Assembly: GCA_026982025.1 (NCBI GenBank) | Contig: JALSHX010000254.1 | Coordinates: 1 to 10,003 of the forward strand | Direction: 5' to 3' | DNA from: Aquificaceae bacterium | Lineage (GTDB): Bacteria > Aquificota > Aquificia > Aquificales > Aquificaceae | DNA length: 10,003 bases | The notes under the pieces: model-generated | Database searches by the model: none | Seen by the model: only the letters and a program-made list of their open reading frames with translations | What the model was told of the DNA's origin: nothing | Translations under genes and position numbers: made by a program | Part shown: one piece after another, positions 1-6,960 of the stretch | Position numbering within the stretch: position 1 is the stretch's first letter | Layout of the letters: each line of letters starts with the position of its first letter

Positions 1-750
1 ATCAATGACCACCCTTGAGATCTTACCCTTAAAACCCTTGAAAAAGTATCTGCTCTCCTCACCCGCAAAAAATATTTCTCCCTCGTAGGTCAGCTTACCC
101 TTAACCTCATCCGTATCAATCCTTATAACCTCATCCCCGATTTTTAAAACCGGTCCCTCGTGCGTGTAAAAGGATTCCTCAAAAGGATAACTACCCGCAA
201 GGACATAAAAATTTTCAACACCCTCAAGGCTTACCTTTAAAAGAAAGTAACCTTTTTCAAACTTCAGGTGCTTGACGACCTTGAGGTTTTTCTCAGTAAG
301 GCTCATGACAATTGAATCTCCCTCCCTCTTCACCGTGTAGGGCTCGGTATTTATCACCCGGTCCACCTTCTCGTCCCCGGTTGATATGGTAAGAGGTAAA
401 ACTCCGAGGGACTTCTCCGCAGTACTTATAAGGTCAAAGCCGAACTTTTCGTCAATCAAGCTGTAAATCCGTCCTCCTTCTTTGGCTACCTCAATCCTGT
501 AACCTCCCAGCTCAAAGGTCTCAAGGGAGGGTTTTCCTTCAACCTTTGTTGTTTCAATGCGAGTGGCTACCGGTGCCCTCTCCTTAATCACGGACTTCTC
601 CTCTTTTCTGGTTTGATTAGCAGAAGGTTGTTGAGGTGTCACCCTGAAGAAATAGGAGGAAAATATCTCATAGCCAAGAATAAAGAAGGCTATGAGAACC
701 ATTGCGAGGAAAAGCCTTTTGGGATCGGGTCCCTGCTGTTGGGGAGTCAA
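1..750 (-). CDS. yidC: YidC membrane protein insertase, N-terminal part (cut by the left edge)
   Basis: YidC inserts and folds inner-membrane proteins, alone or with SecYEG. I translated 250 codons by hand and the frame is open to the window edge. Residues 14-31 form the N-terminal membrane anchor (RLFLAMVLIAFFILGYEI). A polar Gln/Lys/Glu linker follows, then the large periplasmic beta domain typical of Gram-negative YidC, ending near FAGEESRYFFKGF. The conserved five-helix insertase core lies beyond the edge. The start is TTG at 750-748: an in-frame TGA sits three codons upstream, and a strong ribosome site lies at 761-770. The next in-frame ATG would be residue 17, inside the anchor. The TTG shares two bases with the yidD stop (TTGA), so the genes are probably translationally coupled. 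Family call is firm given the rpmH-yidD context; the exact start is very likely. Confidence 0.93.
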   Translation of the reverse strand, partial: MTPQQQGPDPKRLFLAMVLIAFFILGYEIFSSYFFRVTPQQPSANQTRKEEKSVIKERAPVATRIETTKVEGKPSLETFELGGYRIEVAKEGGRIYSLIDEKFGFDLISTAEKSLGVLPLTISTGDEKVDRVINTEPYTVKREGDSIVMSLTEKNLKVVKHLKFEKGYFLLKVSLEGVENFYVLAGSYPFEESFYTHEGPVLKIGDEVIRIDTDEVKGKLTYEGEIFFAGEESRYFFKGFKGKISRVVID

Positions 751-953
751 GGCAGATCAACACCTCCCTTTGACAGAGGATTGCACCTGAGTATTCGCCA
801 CAGAGCTTTCAGGCTACCCTTAACAACTCCGTGCTTTTCAACGGAAAGAATGGCGTATTCTGAGCAGGAAGGGTAAAAGCGACAGGACGGTGGATAAACG
901 GGAGATACGAAGTGCCTCCACGCCTTAATGAAACCTATCAAAACCCTCTTCAT
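747..953 (-). CDS. yidD: YidD membrane protein insertion efficiency factor
   Basis: A 68-residue protein of the YidD (DUF37, HlyA-like) family, a small membrane-associated helper thought to raise the efficiency of YidC-dependent insertion. The family signature is clear: a hydrophobic and basic N-terminus (residues 1-20), then PPSCRFYPSCSEYA at 21-34 with Cys24 and Cys30, then GVVKGSLKALWRILRCNPLSKGG with Cys57. Length is normal. Its ATG directly follows the rpmH TAG with no intervening base and no good ribosome site, so it probably depends on ribosomes finishing rpmH. Its stop overlaps the yidC start. In most bacteria rnpA sits between rpmH and yidD; here it is absent. Confidence 0.96.
   Translation of the reverse strand: MKRVLIGFIKAWRHFVSPVYPPSCRFYPSCSEYAILSVEKHGVVKGSLKALWRILRCNPLSKGGVDLP
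761..770 (-). promoter_or_regulatory. Shine-Dalgarno site that fixes the yidC TTG start
   Basis: On the minus strand this reads AAGGGAGGTG, close to a full anti-SD match, followed by 10 bases and then TTG. It lies inside the end of yidD. It supports the TTG start at 750 over the later ATG. Confidence 0.7.
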
Positions 954-1097
954 CTAAGGAGCCAGCCTCTTTCTTCCCTTCCTTCGCCTGTTTTTGATAA
1001 TTCTTCTTCCGGACTTAGTTCTCATCCTCGCAAGAAATCCGCTCCTCCTTTTCTTTTTCCTTATTGAGATGTGAGGCTTTAAACCCTCGGTTGCCAT
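954..1097 (-). CDS. rpmH: 50S ribosomal protein L34
   Basis: A 47-residue, very basic protein translated by hand. The L34 core is evident: GFLARMRTKSGRR at residues 20-32, then RRRKGRKRL at 37-45, matching the family pattern GF..RM.T..GR....RR.KGR..L. L34 is a late-assembling protein of the large ribosomal subunit. The N-terminus (MATEGLKPHISIRKKKRRS) lacks the usual MKRT.QPS beginning. An AGGAGG ribosome site at 1105-1110 lies 7 bases before the ATG. The gene follows atpE by 26 bases and abuts yidD exactly. The gene is certain; the unusual N-terminus is probably lineage-specific. Confidence 0.96.
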   Translation of the reverse strand: MATEGLKPHISIRKKKRRSGFLARMRTKSGRRIIKNRRRKGRKRLAP

Positions 1098-1113
1098 CTT
1101 ACAGCCTCCTCAA

Positions 1114-1471
<358 letters not shown>

Positions 1472-1480
1472 TTACCTCCT

Positions 1481-1885
1481 TCACTTTATTATCAGCGATG
1501 AAACTCCTAGCTCATCTATAACCTTGCAAACATGATGAGCGGACGGACATCCGAACATCAGAAGGTCCGCCCCGCTATCTTTAAGGTGATTCTCAACCTC
1601 TTTCTTTAGCTCTCCCGCAACGACCTGAACTTTTATTTTATTTTCCAACCCAGAGTGCCTAAAGACCGTCTTTATCCTGTCCTCAAACCTCTCCTTTGCG
1701 GATGGAACCGTGTCTGGAGGAAGTGGAACGCCGAGGGAGATACTTGCTTTCTCAAGCTTGTAAAGGTCCTCAAGAACTGCGAGAACTTCCATATTAGCCG
1801 AGAGCTTTTCTCCCAAACTGATCATTTCCTTAATCGCTTTTGTGCAGTCCGAAAAAGAATCCGTCAAAACCAGAGTGATCTTCAT
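1481..1885 (-). CDS. Universal stress protein-like (UspA fold) protein between the F0 genes
   Basis: A 134-residue cytoplasmic protein with UspA-like architecture: a first strand MKITLVLTDSF, helix 14-30, second strand MEVLAVLED, then KVQVVAGELKKEVENHLKDSGADLLMFG. The family's usual ATP-binding motif, G-2X-G-9X-G-S/T, is absent. After FG the loop reads CPSAHHVCK (residues 113-121), with Cys113, His117, His118 and Cys120. It is therefore probably a non-ATP-binding or altered member. The ATG sits 1 base after the atpB stop, with a GAGGAG site 7 bases upstream, and atpE follows after 12 bases. It is thus co-expressed with subunits a and c. A role in ATP synthase assembly or control is only an inference from position. 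Confidence 0.72.
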   Translation of the reverse strand: MKITLVLTDSFSDCTKAIKEMISLGEKLSANMEVLAVLEDLYKLEKASISLGVPLPPDTVPSAKERFEDRIKTVFRHSGLENKIKVQVVAGELKKEVENHLKDSGADLLMFGCPSAHHVCKVIDELGVSSLIIK

Positions 1886-1886
1886 T

Positions 1887-2552
1887 TCAGTGCTCCTCGT
1901 GAACCACCGCTCCAGCGAGATAAACGACTGAAAGAATCATGAAAACATAAGTTTGTATAAAAACCGCAAGAAACTTTATAGCTATAATGAAAAGTAGAGC
2001 AACGGGAGAAAGAGCCATCGTAAAAGGATTTTTAATGGCGATTCCGACAAGAGCCAGAAGCAGAATTGCTCCCCCTTTCATGTTGGCAAAGAGCCTCAGT
2101 GAAAGAGTTATGGGTCTGGCGATGTGGGATATGAACTCAACAACTATGAAGAAGGGTGCGAGGGCTTTGATAGGACCCATAAAGTGTTTGAAATAAGAAA
2201 GTCCGTGATGCCTAATGCCCTCGTAGTTATAGTAGAGAAAGACAATCAGTGCCATTGCGAGGTTTGTGTTCATGTTACCCGTGGGAGCTTCAAGCCCCGG
2301 AACCATTCCGAGAAGGTTTGAAAAGAATATAAAAAGACCTATAGCCGCAATTAGAGGGGTGTACTTGAGCCCCGATTCACCTATGTTTTCCTTCAGCATT
2401 GAGCGAACAAATCTCAAGTATCCTTCCACGAGAGCCTGAAAGCGGGTAGGTTTAACAGAGGGTCTGCCCGCTGCAATTACTATGAGAACAGAAATTGCCA
2501 TTGCTACCAAACCCAGAATAATATGCGTGTAGCTGATGGCGTTTTCCTCCAT
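1887..2552 (-). CDS. atpB: F-type ATP synthase subunit a
   Basis: Subunit a forms the two proton half-channels against the c ring. The 221-residue protein has several hydrophobic helices. It contains the essential arginine in ARPITLSLRLFANMKGG: Arg153 corresponds to E. coli Arg210. Gln200 in FIQTYVFMIL corresponds to E. coli Gln252. SNLLGMVPGLEAPTGNMN (78-95) is also family-typical. It is shorter than the E. coli protein (271), mainly at the N-terminus. No atpI precedes it. The ATG has only a weak AAGGGG ribosome site. A good -10 box lies 28 bases upstream at the end of kdsD, so the gene probably heads its own transcript. Identification is firm. Confidence 0.97.
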   Translation of the reverse strand: MEENAISYTHIILGLVAMAISVLIVIAAGRPSVKPTRFQALVEGYLRFVRSMLKENIGESGLKYTPLIAAIGLFIFFSNLLGMVPGLEAPTGNMNTNLAMALIVFLYYNYEGIRHHGLSYFKHFMGPIKALAPFFIVVEFISHIARPITLSLRLFANMKGGAILLLALVGIAIKNPFTMALSPVALLFIIAIKFLAVFIQTYVFMILSVVYLAGAVVHEEH

Positions 2553-2555
2553 TCT

Positions 2556-2599
2556 TTTGAACCCCTTTTTCGGCTGAAAGATTATAACACAGGTTCAAA
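2556..2599. repeat. 8-bp inverted repeat flanking the atpB -10 box
   Basis: TTTGAACC (2556-2563) and GGTTCAAA (2592-2599) are exact inverted copies separated by 28 bases, with TATAAT between them. Only one arm would be transcribed from the predicted start, so a DNA-level operator is more plausible than an RNA hairpin. One arm overlaps the kdsD stop codon and the other the atpB leader. It could be chance. Confidence 0.35.
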
Positions 2600-2608
2600 C
2601 TATTTCAG
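2581..2608 (-). promoter_or_regulatory. Probable sigma-70-type promoter for atpB
   Basis: On the minus strand CTGAAA (2608-2603, four of six matches to TTGACA), a 16-base spacer and an exact TATAAT (2586-2581) precede atpB. Transcription would start near 2574, giving an mRNA leader of about 22 bases. The kdsD stop codon lies in the spacer. This would let the a-USP-c-L34-YidD-YidC block be expressed apart from the envelope block upstream. Confidence 0.5.
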
Positions 2609-3563
2609 ACCTGAGAATGTCATGCATGTGAATAATGCCAACGGGTTTGCTATCATCATCAACAACGATGAGAACCATGATCTTATGGTCCTCCATCCTC
2701 TTCAAAGCCTGAAGCGCAAGCTCGTCTGGGCGGGCGATCTTGGGATTTTTCGTCATAACATCCCTTGCAAGGGATGTGTCAAAATTTCCTCCTCTATTTA
2801 CAAACCTCCTGAGGTCACCGTCGGTGATGATCCCCACAAGCTTACCTTTATTGTCAACAACCGCTGTAGCCCCGAAACCCTTGGCGGTCATTGTAATGAT
2901 TGTTTGGGTCATAGGAGTGTCTTCTCTCACCACAGGAAGCTCATCTCCGCCGTGGTAAAGATCCTTCACGAGTCTCAATTTTCTTCCAAGGGAACCTGCG
3001 GGGTGCCTGAGGGCAAAATCCTCTTTTGTGAACCCCCTCATCTCCATAACAACCATTGCAAGGGCGTCTCCCAGAACGAGGGTAGCGGTTGAAGAGGTTG
3101 TTGGGGCAAGGTCAAGGGGGCATGCCTCCTTGTCTATGTTGAGAAAAAGGTTAATGTCGCTGTACTTTGCAAGCGATGATCCGGGATTATTGGTAATAGC
3201 AATAAGAGTAACGCCCTGCATCTTCAAATAGGGAACGATTGACAGGACCTCCCCCGACTCACCGCTGTTTGATATTGCAATTACAACATCCTTTTGACCT
3301 ATTACACCAAGGTCTCCGTGCAGGGCCTCCGAAGGATGAACGAAGTGAGAAGGAGTCCCAGTGCTGGCAAAGGTTGATGCTATTTTCCTCCCTATGTGTC
3401 CCGACTTACCTATACCCGTGACTACTACCTTACCCTCACAGGAGAGGATAACCTCAACAGCCTTTGCAAATTCCTCATTTAAAGAATCCTCAAGCCTCCT
3501 CAGGCCCTCAATTTCTTCCTCAATAACTCTGATAGCTTTTTTGATGGCTTCATGAGAATTCAT
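2595..3563 (-). CDS. kdsD: D-arabinose 5-phosphate isomerase (KdsD/KpsF family)
   Basis: It interconverts ribulose 5-phosphate and arabinose 5-phosphate, the first step to Kdo, the inner-core sugar of LPS. The 322 residues have the full family layout. The SIS sugar-isomerase domain (about 35-170) carries [11 protein letters not shown] (50-60), [11 protein letters not shown] (76-86), SNSGES (98-103) and [12 protein letters not shown] (148-159). [14 protein letters not shown] follows at 183-196. Two CBS domains complete the protein (about 205-262 and 268-322). Lys53, His82 and His187 fall at the positions of the catalytic residues studied in E. coli KdsD. Its ATG overlaps the ppa stop by four bases (ATGA), showing translational coupling. 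Isomers of this family may serve capsule rather than LPS; without a kps cluster here, KdsD is the better call. Confidence 0.95.
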   Translation of the reverse strand: MNSHEAIKKAIRVIEEEIEGLRRLEDSLNEEFAKAVEVILSCEGKVVVTGIGKSGHIGRKIASTFASTGTPSHFVHPSEALHGDLGVIGQKDVVIAISNSGESGEVLSIVPYLKMQGVTLIAITNNPGSSLAKYSDINLFLNIDKEACPLDLAPTTSSTATLVLGDALAMVVMEMRGFTKEDFALRHPAGSLGRKLRLVKDLYHGGDELPVVREDTPMTQTIITMTAKGFGATAVVDNKGKLVGIITDGDLRRFVNRGGNFDTSLARDVMTKNPKIARPDELALQALKRMEDHKIMVLIVVDDDSKPVGIIHMHDILRSEIV

Positions 3564-4090
3564 ACCTTAGCCTTGTAATTTTCTATTCCCTTCATTATTT
3601 CGTCAATGGCACTCTGAAGACCCTTAAAGCTTTCAACCTTTACCCACTTACCCGGCTCAAGCTCCTTGTAATGTTCAAAGAAGTGCTTTATTCTGTCAAG
3701 GAGAACCTTAGGGAGGTCGTCAACAGTTTTTATTCCCTCGTATTCAGGGTCAAGCTTTGAGTGGGGGACCGCCAGAACCTTTGTGTCAGTCCCTTCCTCG
3801 TCTTTCATCTCAAGTATCCCTATGGGTCTCGCCCTCATTACACTTCCCGGAGCCACCGGCTCCCTTGAGATGACGAGCACATCAACGGGATCGCCGTCAT
3901 CGGCAAGGGTTGAAGGCACGAAGCCGTAATTAAAGGGATAATGCATTGCTGTGAACAGGAACCTGTCCACAAAAACAGCTCCCGAATCACGGTCAACCTC
4001 ATACTTAATAGAACTGCCCTGTGGGATTTCTATAACCACATAAATATCCTCGGGCGGATTCTTCCCCGCCGGTAAGTCCTTCAATGCCAT
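3560..4090 (-). CDS. ppa: Inorganic pyrophosphatase, family I
   Basis: It hydrolyses pyrophosphate to phosphate with Mg2+, pulling biosynthetic reactions forward. The soluble 176-residue protein is typical of bacterial family I. Diagnostic residues are present: [25 protein letters not shown], the metal-binding [10 protein letters not shown], and [15 protein letters not shown] place the start at the ATG of 4090-4088. A GTG two codons further upstream (4096) keeps the frame, but it lies only 1 base from the GGAGG site (4102-4098). The ATG lies 7 bases from it, the normal distance. The gene follows the outer-membrane protein gene by 13 bases and overlaps kdsD. Identification is firm and the start is well supported. 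Confidence 0.96.
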   Translation of the reverse strand: MALKDLPAGKNPPEDIYVVIEIPQGSSIKYEVDRDSGAVFVDRFLFTAMHYPFNYGFVPSTLADDGDPVDVLVISREPVAPGSVMRARPIGILEMKDEEGTDTKVLAVPHSKLDPEYEGIKTVDDLPKVLLDRIKHFFEHYKELEPGKWVKVESFKGLQSAIDEIMKGIENYKAKV

Positions 4091-4097
4091 ATTCACA

Positions 4098-4102
4098 CCT
4101 CC
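4098..4102 (-). promoter_or_regulatory. Ribosome binding site that fixes the ppa start
   Basis: GGAGG on the minus strand, 7 bases before the ATG at 4090 but only 1 base before the in-frame GTG at 4096. This decides in favour of the ATG. Confidence 0.75.
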
Positions 4103-4103
4103 G

Positions 4104-4808
4104 CTAAAAATGATACGTCAAACCCGCAACAAAGGAAGTATTGCTCAAATTAAGGTCAATTGACTCATCCATCCTCTGAGAAACCGCGGTACCCGTTGAG
4201 TCAACGCACTGCACCTCTCCTGTTATCTTCATTTTAAACTTGCCTGCATACAGGTATTTTGCCATGAAGAAGATTCCCCACTTGCCTCCTATTCTGGGGA
4301 GGGATCCGAAGACATACTCACCTCCTCCAAAGATCTGAAATCCCTGAGAAAATCCCGTTTGACCGGTAGCGTCTGCGGAACAGGTATTCCCCGAAGATAG
4401 GTCCGACACCGTGAAAGTGGCGGTTGCCTGAGCGAGACTGATGTTGACACCATCACCTGCCCACCCCCGCAGTCTGCCGAATCCAATTACATAAGCAGCA
4501 TTAGCTTCAAAAGGGACATGGTTACCTATTCCCGCGGCGTTCACTGTAATAAAATTACCCGTCACCGGGTCTATTCCGCTATCAGAAACAACCCTTACCG
4601 AAGTTGACGCTGAAACCGCATATCCGAAGTGAAGCCCCTGAAGTTTCCCCATTAAAGGAACCCTTGCAAGAAAAAAGGAACCAACGTTGAAAGCCTGTCC
4701 GCCTTCCTGATAATTTGTGGGTCCGAACCACACACCTCCGAAAGCTTTAAAATCCTGAGTGAAGGCAACAGTGGAGGTAAAGGCAGAGGCTAAGACGAAC
4801 TTCCTCAT
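4104..4808 (-). CDS. Predicted outer-membrane beta-barrel protein, function unknown
   Basis: I do not recognise a named family. The 234-residue product begins with a signal-peptide-like [16 protein letters not shown]; cleavage is likely near residues 15-18. The rest is rich in Gly, Ser, Thr and aromatic residues in alternating patterns that suit beta strands, such as [23 protein letters not shown] and [13 protein letters not shown]. It ends in [10 protein letters not shown]; a final Phe with aromatic and hydrophobic residues at alternate positions is the classical signal recognised by the BAM machinery. Two cysteines (Cys143, Cys201) could form a disulfide outside the cytoplasm. By size it could be an 8-10-strand barrel. 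GGAGG and GAGGTG lie before the ATG. It sits between rseP and ppa, in an envelope-gene setting. Confidence 0.75.
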   Translation of the reverse strand: MRKFVLASAFTSTVAFTQDFKAFGGVWFGPTNYQEGGQAFNVGSFFLARVPLMGKLQGLHFGYAVSASTSVRVVSDSGIDPVTGNFITVNAAGIGNHVPFEANAAYVIGFGRLRGWAGDGVNISLAQATATFTVSDLSSGNTCSADATGQTGFSQGFQIFGGGEYVFGSLPRIGGKWGIFFMAKYLYAGKFKMKITGEVQCVDSTGTAVSQRMDESIDLNLSNTSFVAGLTYHF

Positions 4809-4846
4809 CTCACCTCAACCTCCGTTTGAATATTCAGTGGATAATT

Positions 4847-6166
4847 TTAACCCGAGCCGAAAATCCTCATAATGTCGTTAAGAACTACGAAAGCCATAAG
4901 AGTCAGTATCAGGGCAAATCCCACCTTCTGCCAGTACTCTTTGAAGCGGTCCGGAAGAGGCTTTCGCCTGACCATTTCAAGGAGAAATAGAAGAATCAAC
5001 CCTCCGTCAAGAACGGGTAGCGGAAGAAGGTTAAAAATTCCCAATTGAAGGGAGATAAAAGCCATTGAAAACAGGTATGCACTTAGCCCGCTCTGGGCAG
5101 CTTCACCCGCAAACTGGGCTATGGCTATGGGACCTCCGAGGGTTTTAAAGGAGAGGTTACCGGTGATAAGAGCCTTAAGTGTCTCAAAGGTCAAAACCGT
5201 TAGCTCAATACTGTGGTCAATGGCTTTTTTAATCGCCCGGCTCATTGCGTAGCTTTCCTTCACCGTTTCCACATAGGGAGATATCCCTATAAGGGGGACT
5301 TTCTCGTCTCCCACAAGGGCAGGAACCAGTTCCTTTTCAAAAACCTTACCTTCTCTCATAACTTTCAGTTTGATTGGCTCACCGCGGGAGCTCCTTACCT
5401 CTTTAACGAGCTGATACCAGCTTTCAACCTTTTTTCCGTTCACTTCAAGGATCCTGTCCCCTTTCCTCAAACCAACCTGAAAGGCGGGAGAAGCACTCCC
5501 GTCAGGCAGTTTGTCAGCCACCCTCCCCACTACAGGCTCAAGGTTAGGATGGATGCCGAAGAATTCTCTTCCCGTTTTAATCTCCGGGGAGGGAGCACTT
5601 AACACCGTTAACTTTCCATCCCTCTCAACCTCAATTAAAATCTTTTGACCGCCCTTTATCGAACCTTCCACAATCGCCCTTCTGACCTGCCTCCACTCTC
5701 TTATCTCTCTCCCGCCGATTCTTAGAATCCTGTCTCCCTTCTTTAATCCGATCGTGTCAGCCCACGTTCCCTCTTCAACAAAGCCGACAATGGCAGGTTT
5801 CTTCTCGTGAGCGGGAACATCAATACCGATCACGAAAACGAGGGAAAAGAGAAAGATAGTTAGAAGAAAGTTAAAGAGAGGTCCGCCGAAGGCAATGAGA
5901 ATCTTCTGCCAGTTGGGTTTTGATGAAAAAGCACGCGGATCCTCAAGGGGCTGATCCTCACCGTAGAGCTTAACGAACCCGCCCAGAGGAAGAACCGCTA
6001 TCTGATAAACCGTTTCCCCCCACTGTTTCTTAACAAGAGGCGGTCCGAAACCTATTGAGAAGATCTCCACCTTCACACCGAAGAACTTTGCGATGAGAAA
6101 GTGGCCGAGCTCATGGAACCAAATCAGGATTCCGATCAAAACGAGGAAGGCTATTAAAGTTTCCAT
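4847..6166 (-). CDS. rseP: Site-2 intramembrane zinc metalloprotease, RseP family (M50)
   Basis: An inner-membrane protease that cuts transmembrane segments, classically an anti-sigma factor (RseA in E. coli) and remnant signal peptides. The 439 residues match the E. coli length (450). Zinc site HELGH is at 18-22 in the first helix. GGPLFNFLLTIFLF (94-107) is the second helix. Two PDZ domains span about 125-205 and 212-295, each with a KGDRIL element (143-148, 235-240). NLLPLPVLDGG (379-389) carries the third zinc ligand, Asp387. A last helix spans about 416-430. AAAGGAGG lies 4 bases before the ATG, which shares one base with the yjbQ stop (TGATG). In many bacteria dxr or cdsA precede rseP; here yjbQ does. 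No rseA or rpoE is nearby, so its substrate is unknown. Confidence 0.96.
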   Translation of the reverse strand: METLIAFLVLIGILIWFHELGHFLIAKFFGVKVEIFSIGFGPPLVKKQWGETVYQIAVLPLGGFVKLYGEDQPLEDPRAFSSKPNWQKILIAFGGPLFNFLLTIFLFSLVFVIGIDVPAHEKKPAIVGFVEEGTWADTIGLKKGDRILRIGGREIREWRQVRRAIVEGSIKGGQKILIEVERDGKLTVLSAPSPEIKTGREFFGIHPNLEPVVGRVADKLPDGSASPAFQVGLRKGDRILEVNGKKVESWYQLVKEVRSSRGEPIKLKVMREGKVFEKELVPALVGDEKVPLIGISPYVETVKESYAMSRAIKKAIDHSIELTVLTFETLKALITGNLSFKTLGGPIAIAQFAGEAAQSGLSAYLFSMAFISLQLGIFNLLPLPVLDGGLILLFLLEMVRRKPLPDRFKEYWQKVGFALILTLMAFVVLNDIMRIFGSG

Positions 6167-6570
6167 CAGTCCTCCTTTATAATTTTCACCAAAACCTTTC
6201 TCTGTCTGGGTCCGTCAAACTCGGCAAGAAATATTGATTCCCATGTTCCGAGTAAGAGGTCACCGCCCGAAACGGGGATGACCCTTGAATTCCCGATTAT
6301 ACTGCTCCTGATGTGAGCGGCAGAATTGCCTTCCGCATGTTCGTAGTTGGGATCGCTCCAGGGAATAAGTTTCTCGCTCATGTACAGGATATCTCTTAAA
6401 ACATCGGGATCCGCACCTTCATTGATGAAAACGCAGGCGGTAGTGTGAGGGACGTAAACAATGCACAAACCGTCCTGCACCCCAGACTTTCCAACAACCT
6501 TTCTGACCTCGGATGTGATGTTCACAGCACAGGTGTGCTTCGGTGTGCTAACCTTCAATACTTCTGTCAT
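6166..6570 (-). CDS. yjbQ: YjbQ family protein (UPF0047; secondary thiamine-phosphate synthase enzyme)
   Basis: A 134-residue member of the YjbQ/UPF0047 family. The conserved blocks are complete: VPHTTACVFINEGADPDV (40-57), YEHAEGNSAAHIRSSIIG (76-93), and GGDLLLGTWESIFLAEFDGPRQRK (102-125). His42, Glu80 and His86 are likely active-site or metal ligands by family conservation. Members have weak thiamine-phosphate synthase activity, but the physiological role is unsettled. The gene follows the 104-residue unknown protein by 11 bases and overlaps the rseP start by one base. No ribosome site precedes its ATG. Instead TAAAAT lies 8 bases upstream, so it may have its own leaderless transcript; that is uncertain because it is closely downstream of another gene. 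Confidence 0.93.
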   Translation of the reverse strand: MTEVLKVSTPKHTCAVNITSEVRKVVGKSGVQDGLCIVYVPHTTACVFINEGADPDVLRDILYMSEKLIPWSDPNYEHAEGNSAAHIRSSIIGNSRVIPVSGGDLLLGTWESIFLAEFDGPRQRKVLVKIIKED

Positions 6571-6581
6571 GAAAGAGTATT

Positions 6582-6896
6582 TTAACCTTCACCTGCGAAA
6601 TCCTGAAGCCGACCTTTTATAAATTCCCACGACCAGGCTCTTGCCTGCGTGAGTGGCATTTGCTTTCCCGCATGGCTTTCGTAGCCCTCAACCCAGACAT
6701 AGTTCCCGTCGGTCAGGAGCTTGAAGTTGTTGGTTCTTCCTGCCCATGTCCAGTAGTTGTGAGGTGTTATTCCCATCCCCCTTTTGAAGGTCTCAAGCTC
6801 TTCTTCAGTGAGGGGTCTCGCTTCCCCCAAGGAAACCGAAGGCTCCTCTTGCTTCTTAGGAGAGGTTCCGAAGATTCCCTTAATTTTCTTAAGCAT
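6582..6896 (-). CDS. Conserved-looking 104-residue protein of unknown function
   Basis: I do not recognise this protein. The N-terminus is basic (MLKKIKGIFGTSPKKQ), followed by an acidic stretch (LTEEELETFKRG, 29-40). A compact aromatic-rich core follows: NYWTWAGRTNNFK (47-59) and GNYVWVEGYES (64-74), with five tryptophans (49, 51, 68, 88, 90). The C-terminus is helical-looking, WSWEFIKGRLQDF. There is no clear signal peptide or membrane helix, so it is probably cytoplasmic or peripheral. Codon use matches its neighbours. It heads the minus-strand array, diverging from hemE across 64 bases, and is 11 bases before yjbQ. No Shine-Dalgarno precedes the ATG. The tight spacing to yjbQ and ordinary composition suggest a real gene; no function can be assigned. 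Confidence 0.7.
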   Translation of the reverse strand: MLKKIKGIFGTSPKKQEEPSVSLGEARPLTEEELETFKRGMGITPHNYWTWAGRTNNFKLLTDGNYVWVEGYESHAGKQMPLTQARAWSWEFIKGRLQDFAGEG

Positions 6897-6948
6897 TGCT
6901 ACTCTGTAGTTTAAATCTTTAAAAGGCAGGGTCCTACGACTTATCTCA

Positions 6949-6954
6949 TATAAT
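6949..6954 (+). promoter_or_regulatory. -10 box for hemE, giving a leaderless mRNA
   Basis: An exact TATAAT ends 6 bases before the hemE ATG, so transcription would begin at or within a base or two of the start codon. No clear -35 box is seen at the 16-18-base spacing. A/T-rich TTTAAA elements at 6910-6915 and 6918-6923 lie further upstream. The 64-base divergent gap (6897-6960) must also hold any promoter for the minus-strand gene at 6582-6896. Confidence 0.55.
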
Positions 6955-6960
6955 CATTAC

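Noticed and set aside
613..876. Plus-strand frame of 87 codons over yidC/yidD
   Set aside because: Antisense to yidC and yidD, both firmly identified.
2523..3092. Plus-strand open frame of 189 codons
   Set aside because: Antisense to kdsD, which has complete SIS and CBS motifs. The plus frame has no family resemblance.
4091..4096. GTG start two codons upstream of the ppa ATG
   Set aside because: It would sit 1 base from the GGAGG site. The ATG at 4090 has normal spacing.
6910..6923. Paired TTTAAA elements as a regulator binding site
   Set aside because: Short, A/T-only palindromes in an A/T-rich promoter gap; they could equally be UP-like or promoter sequence for the minus-strand gene.
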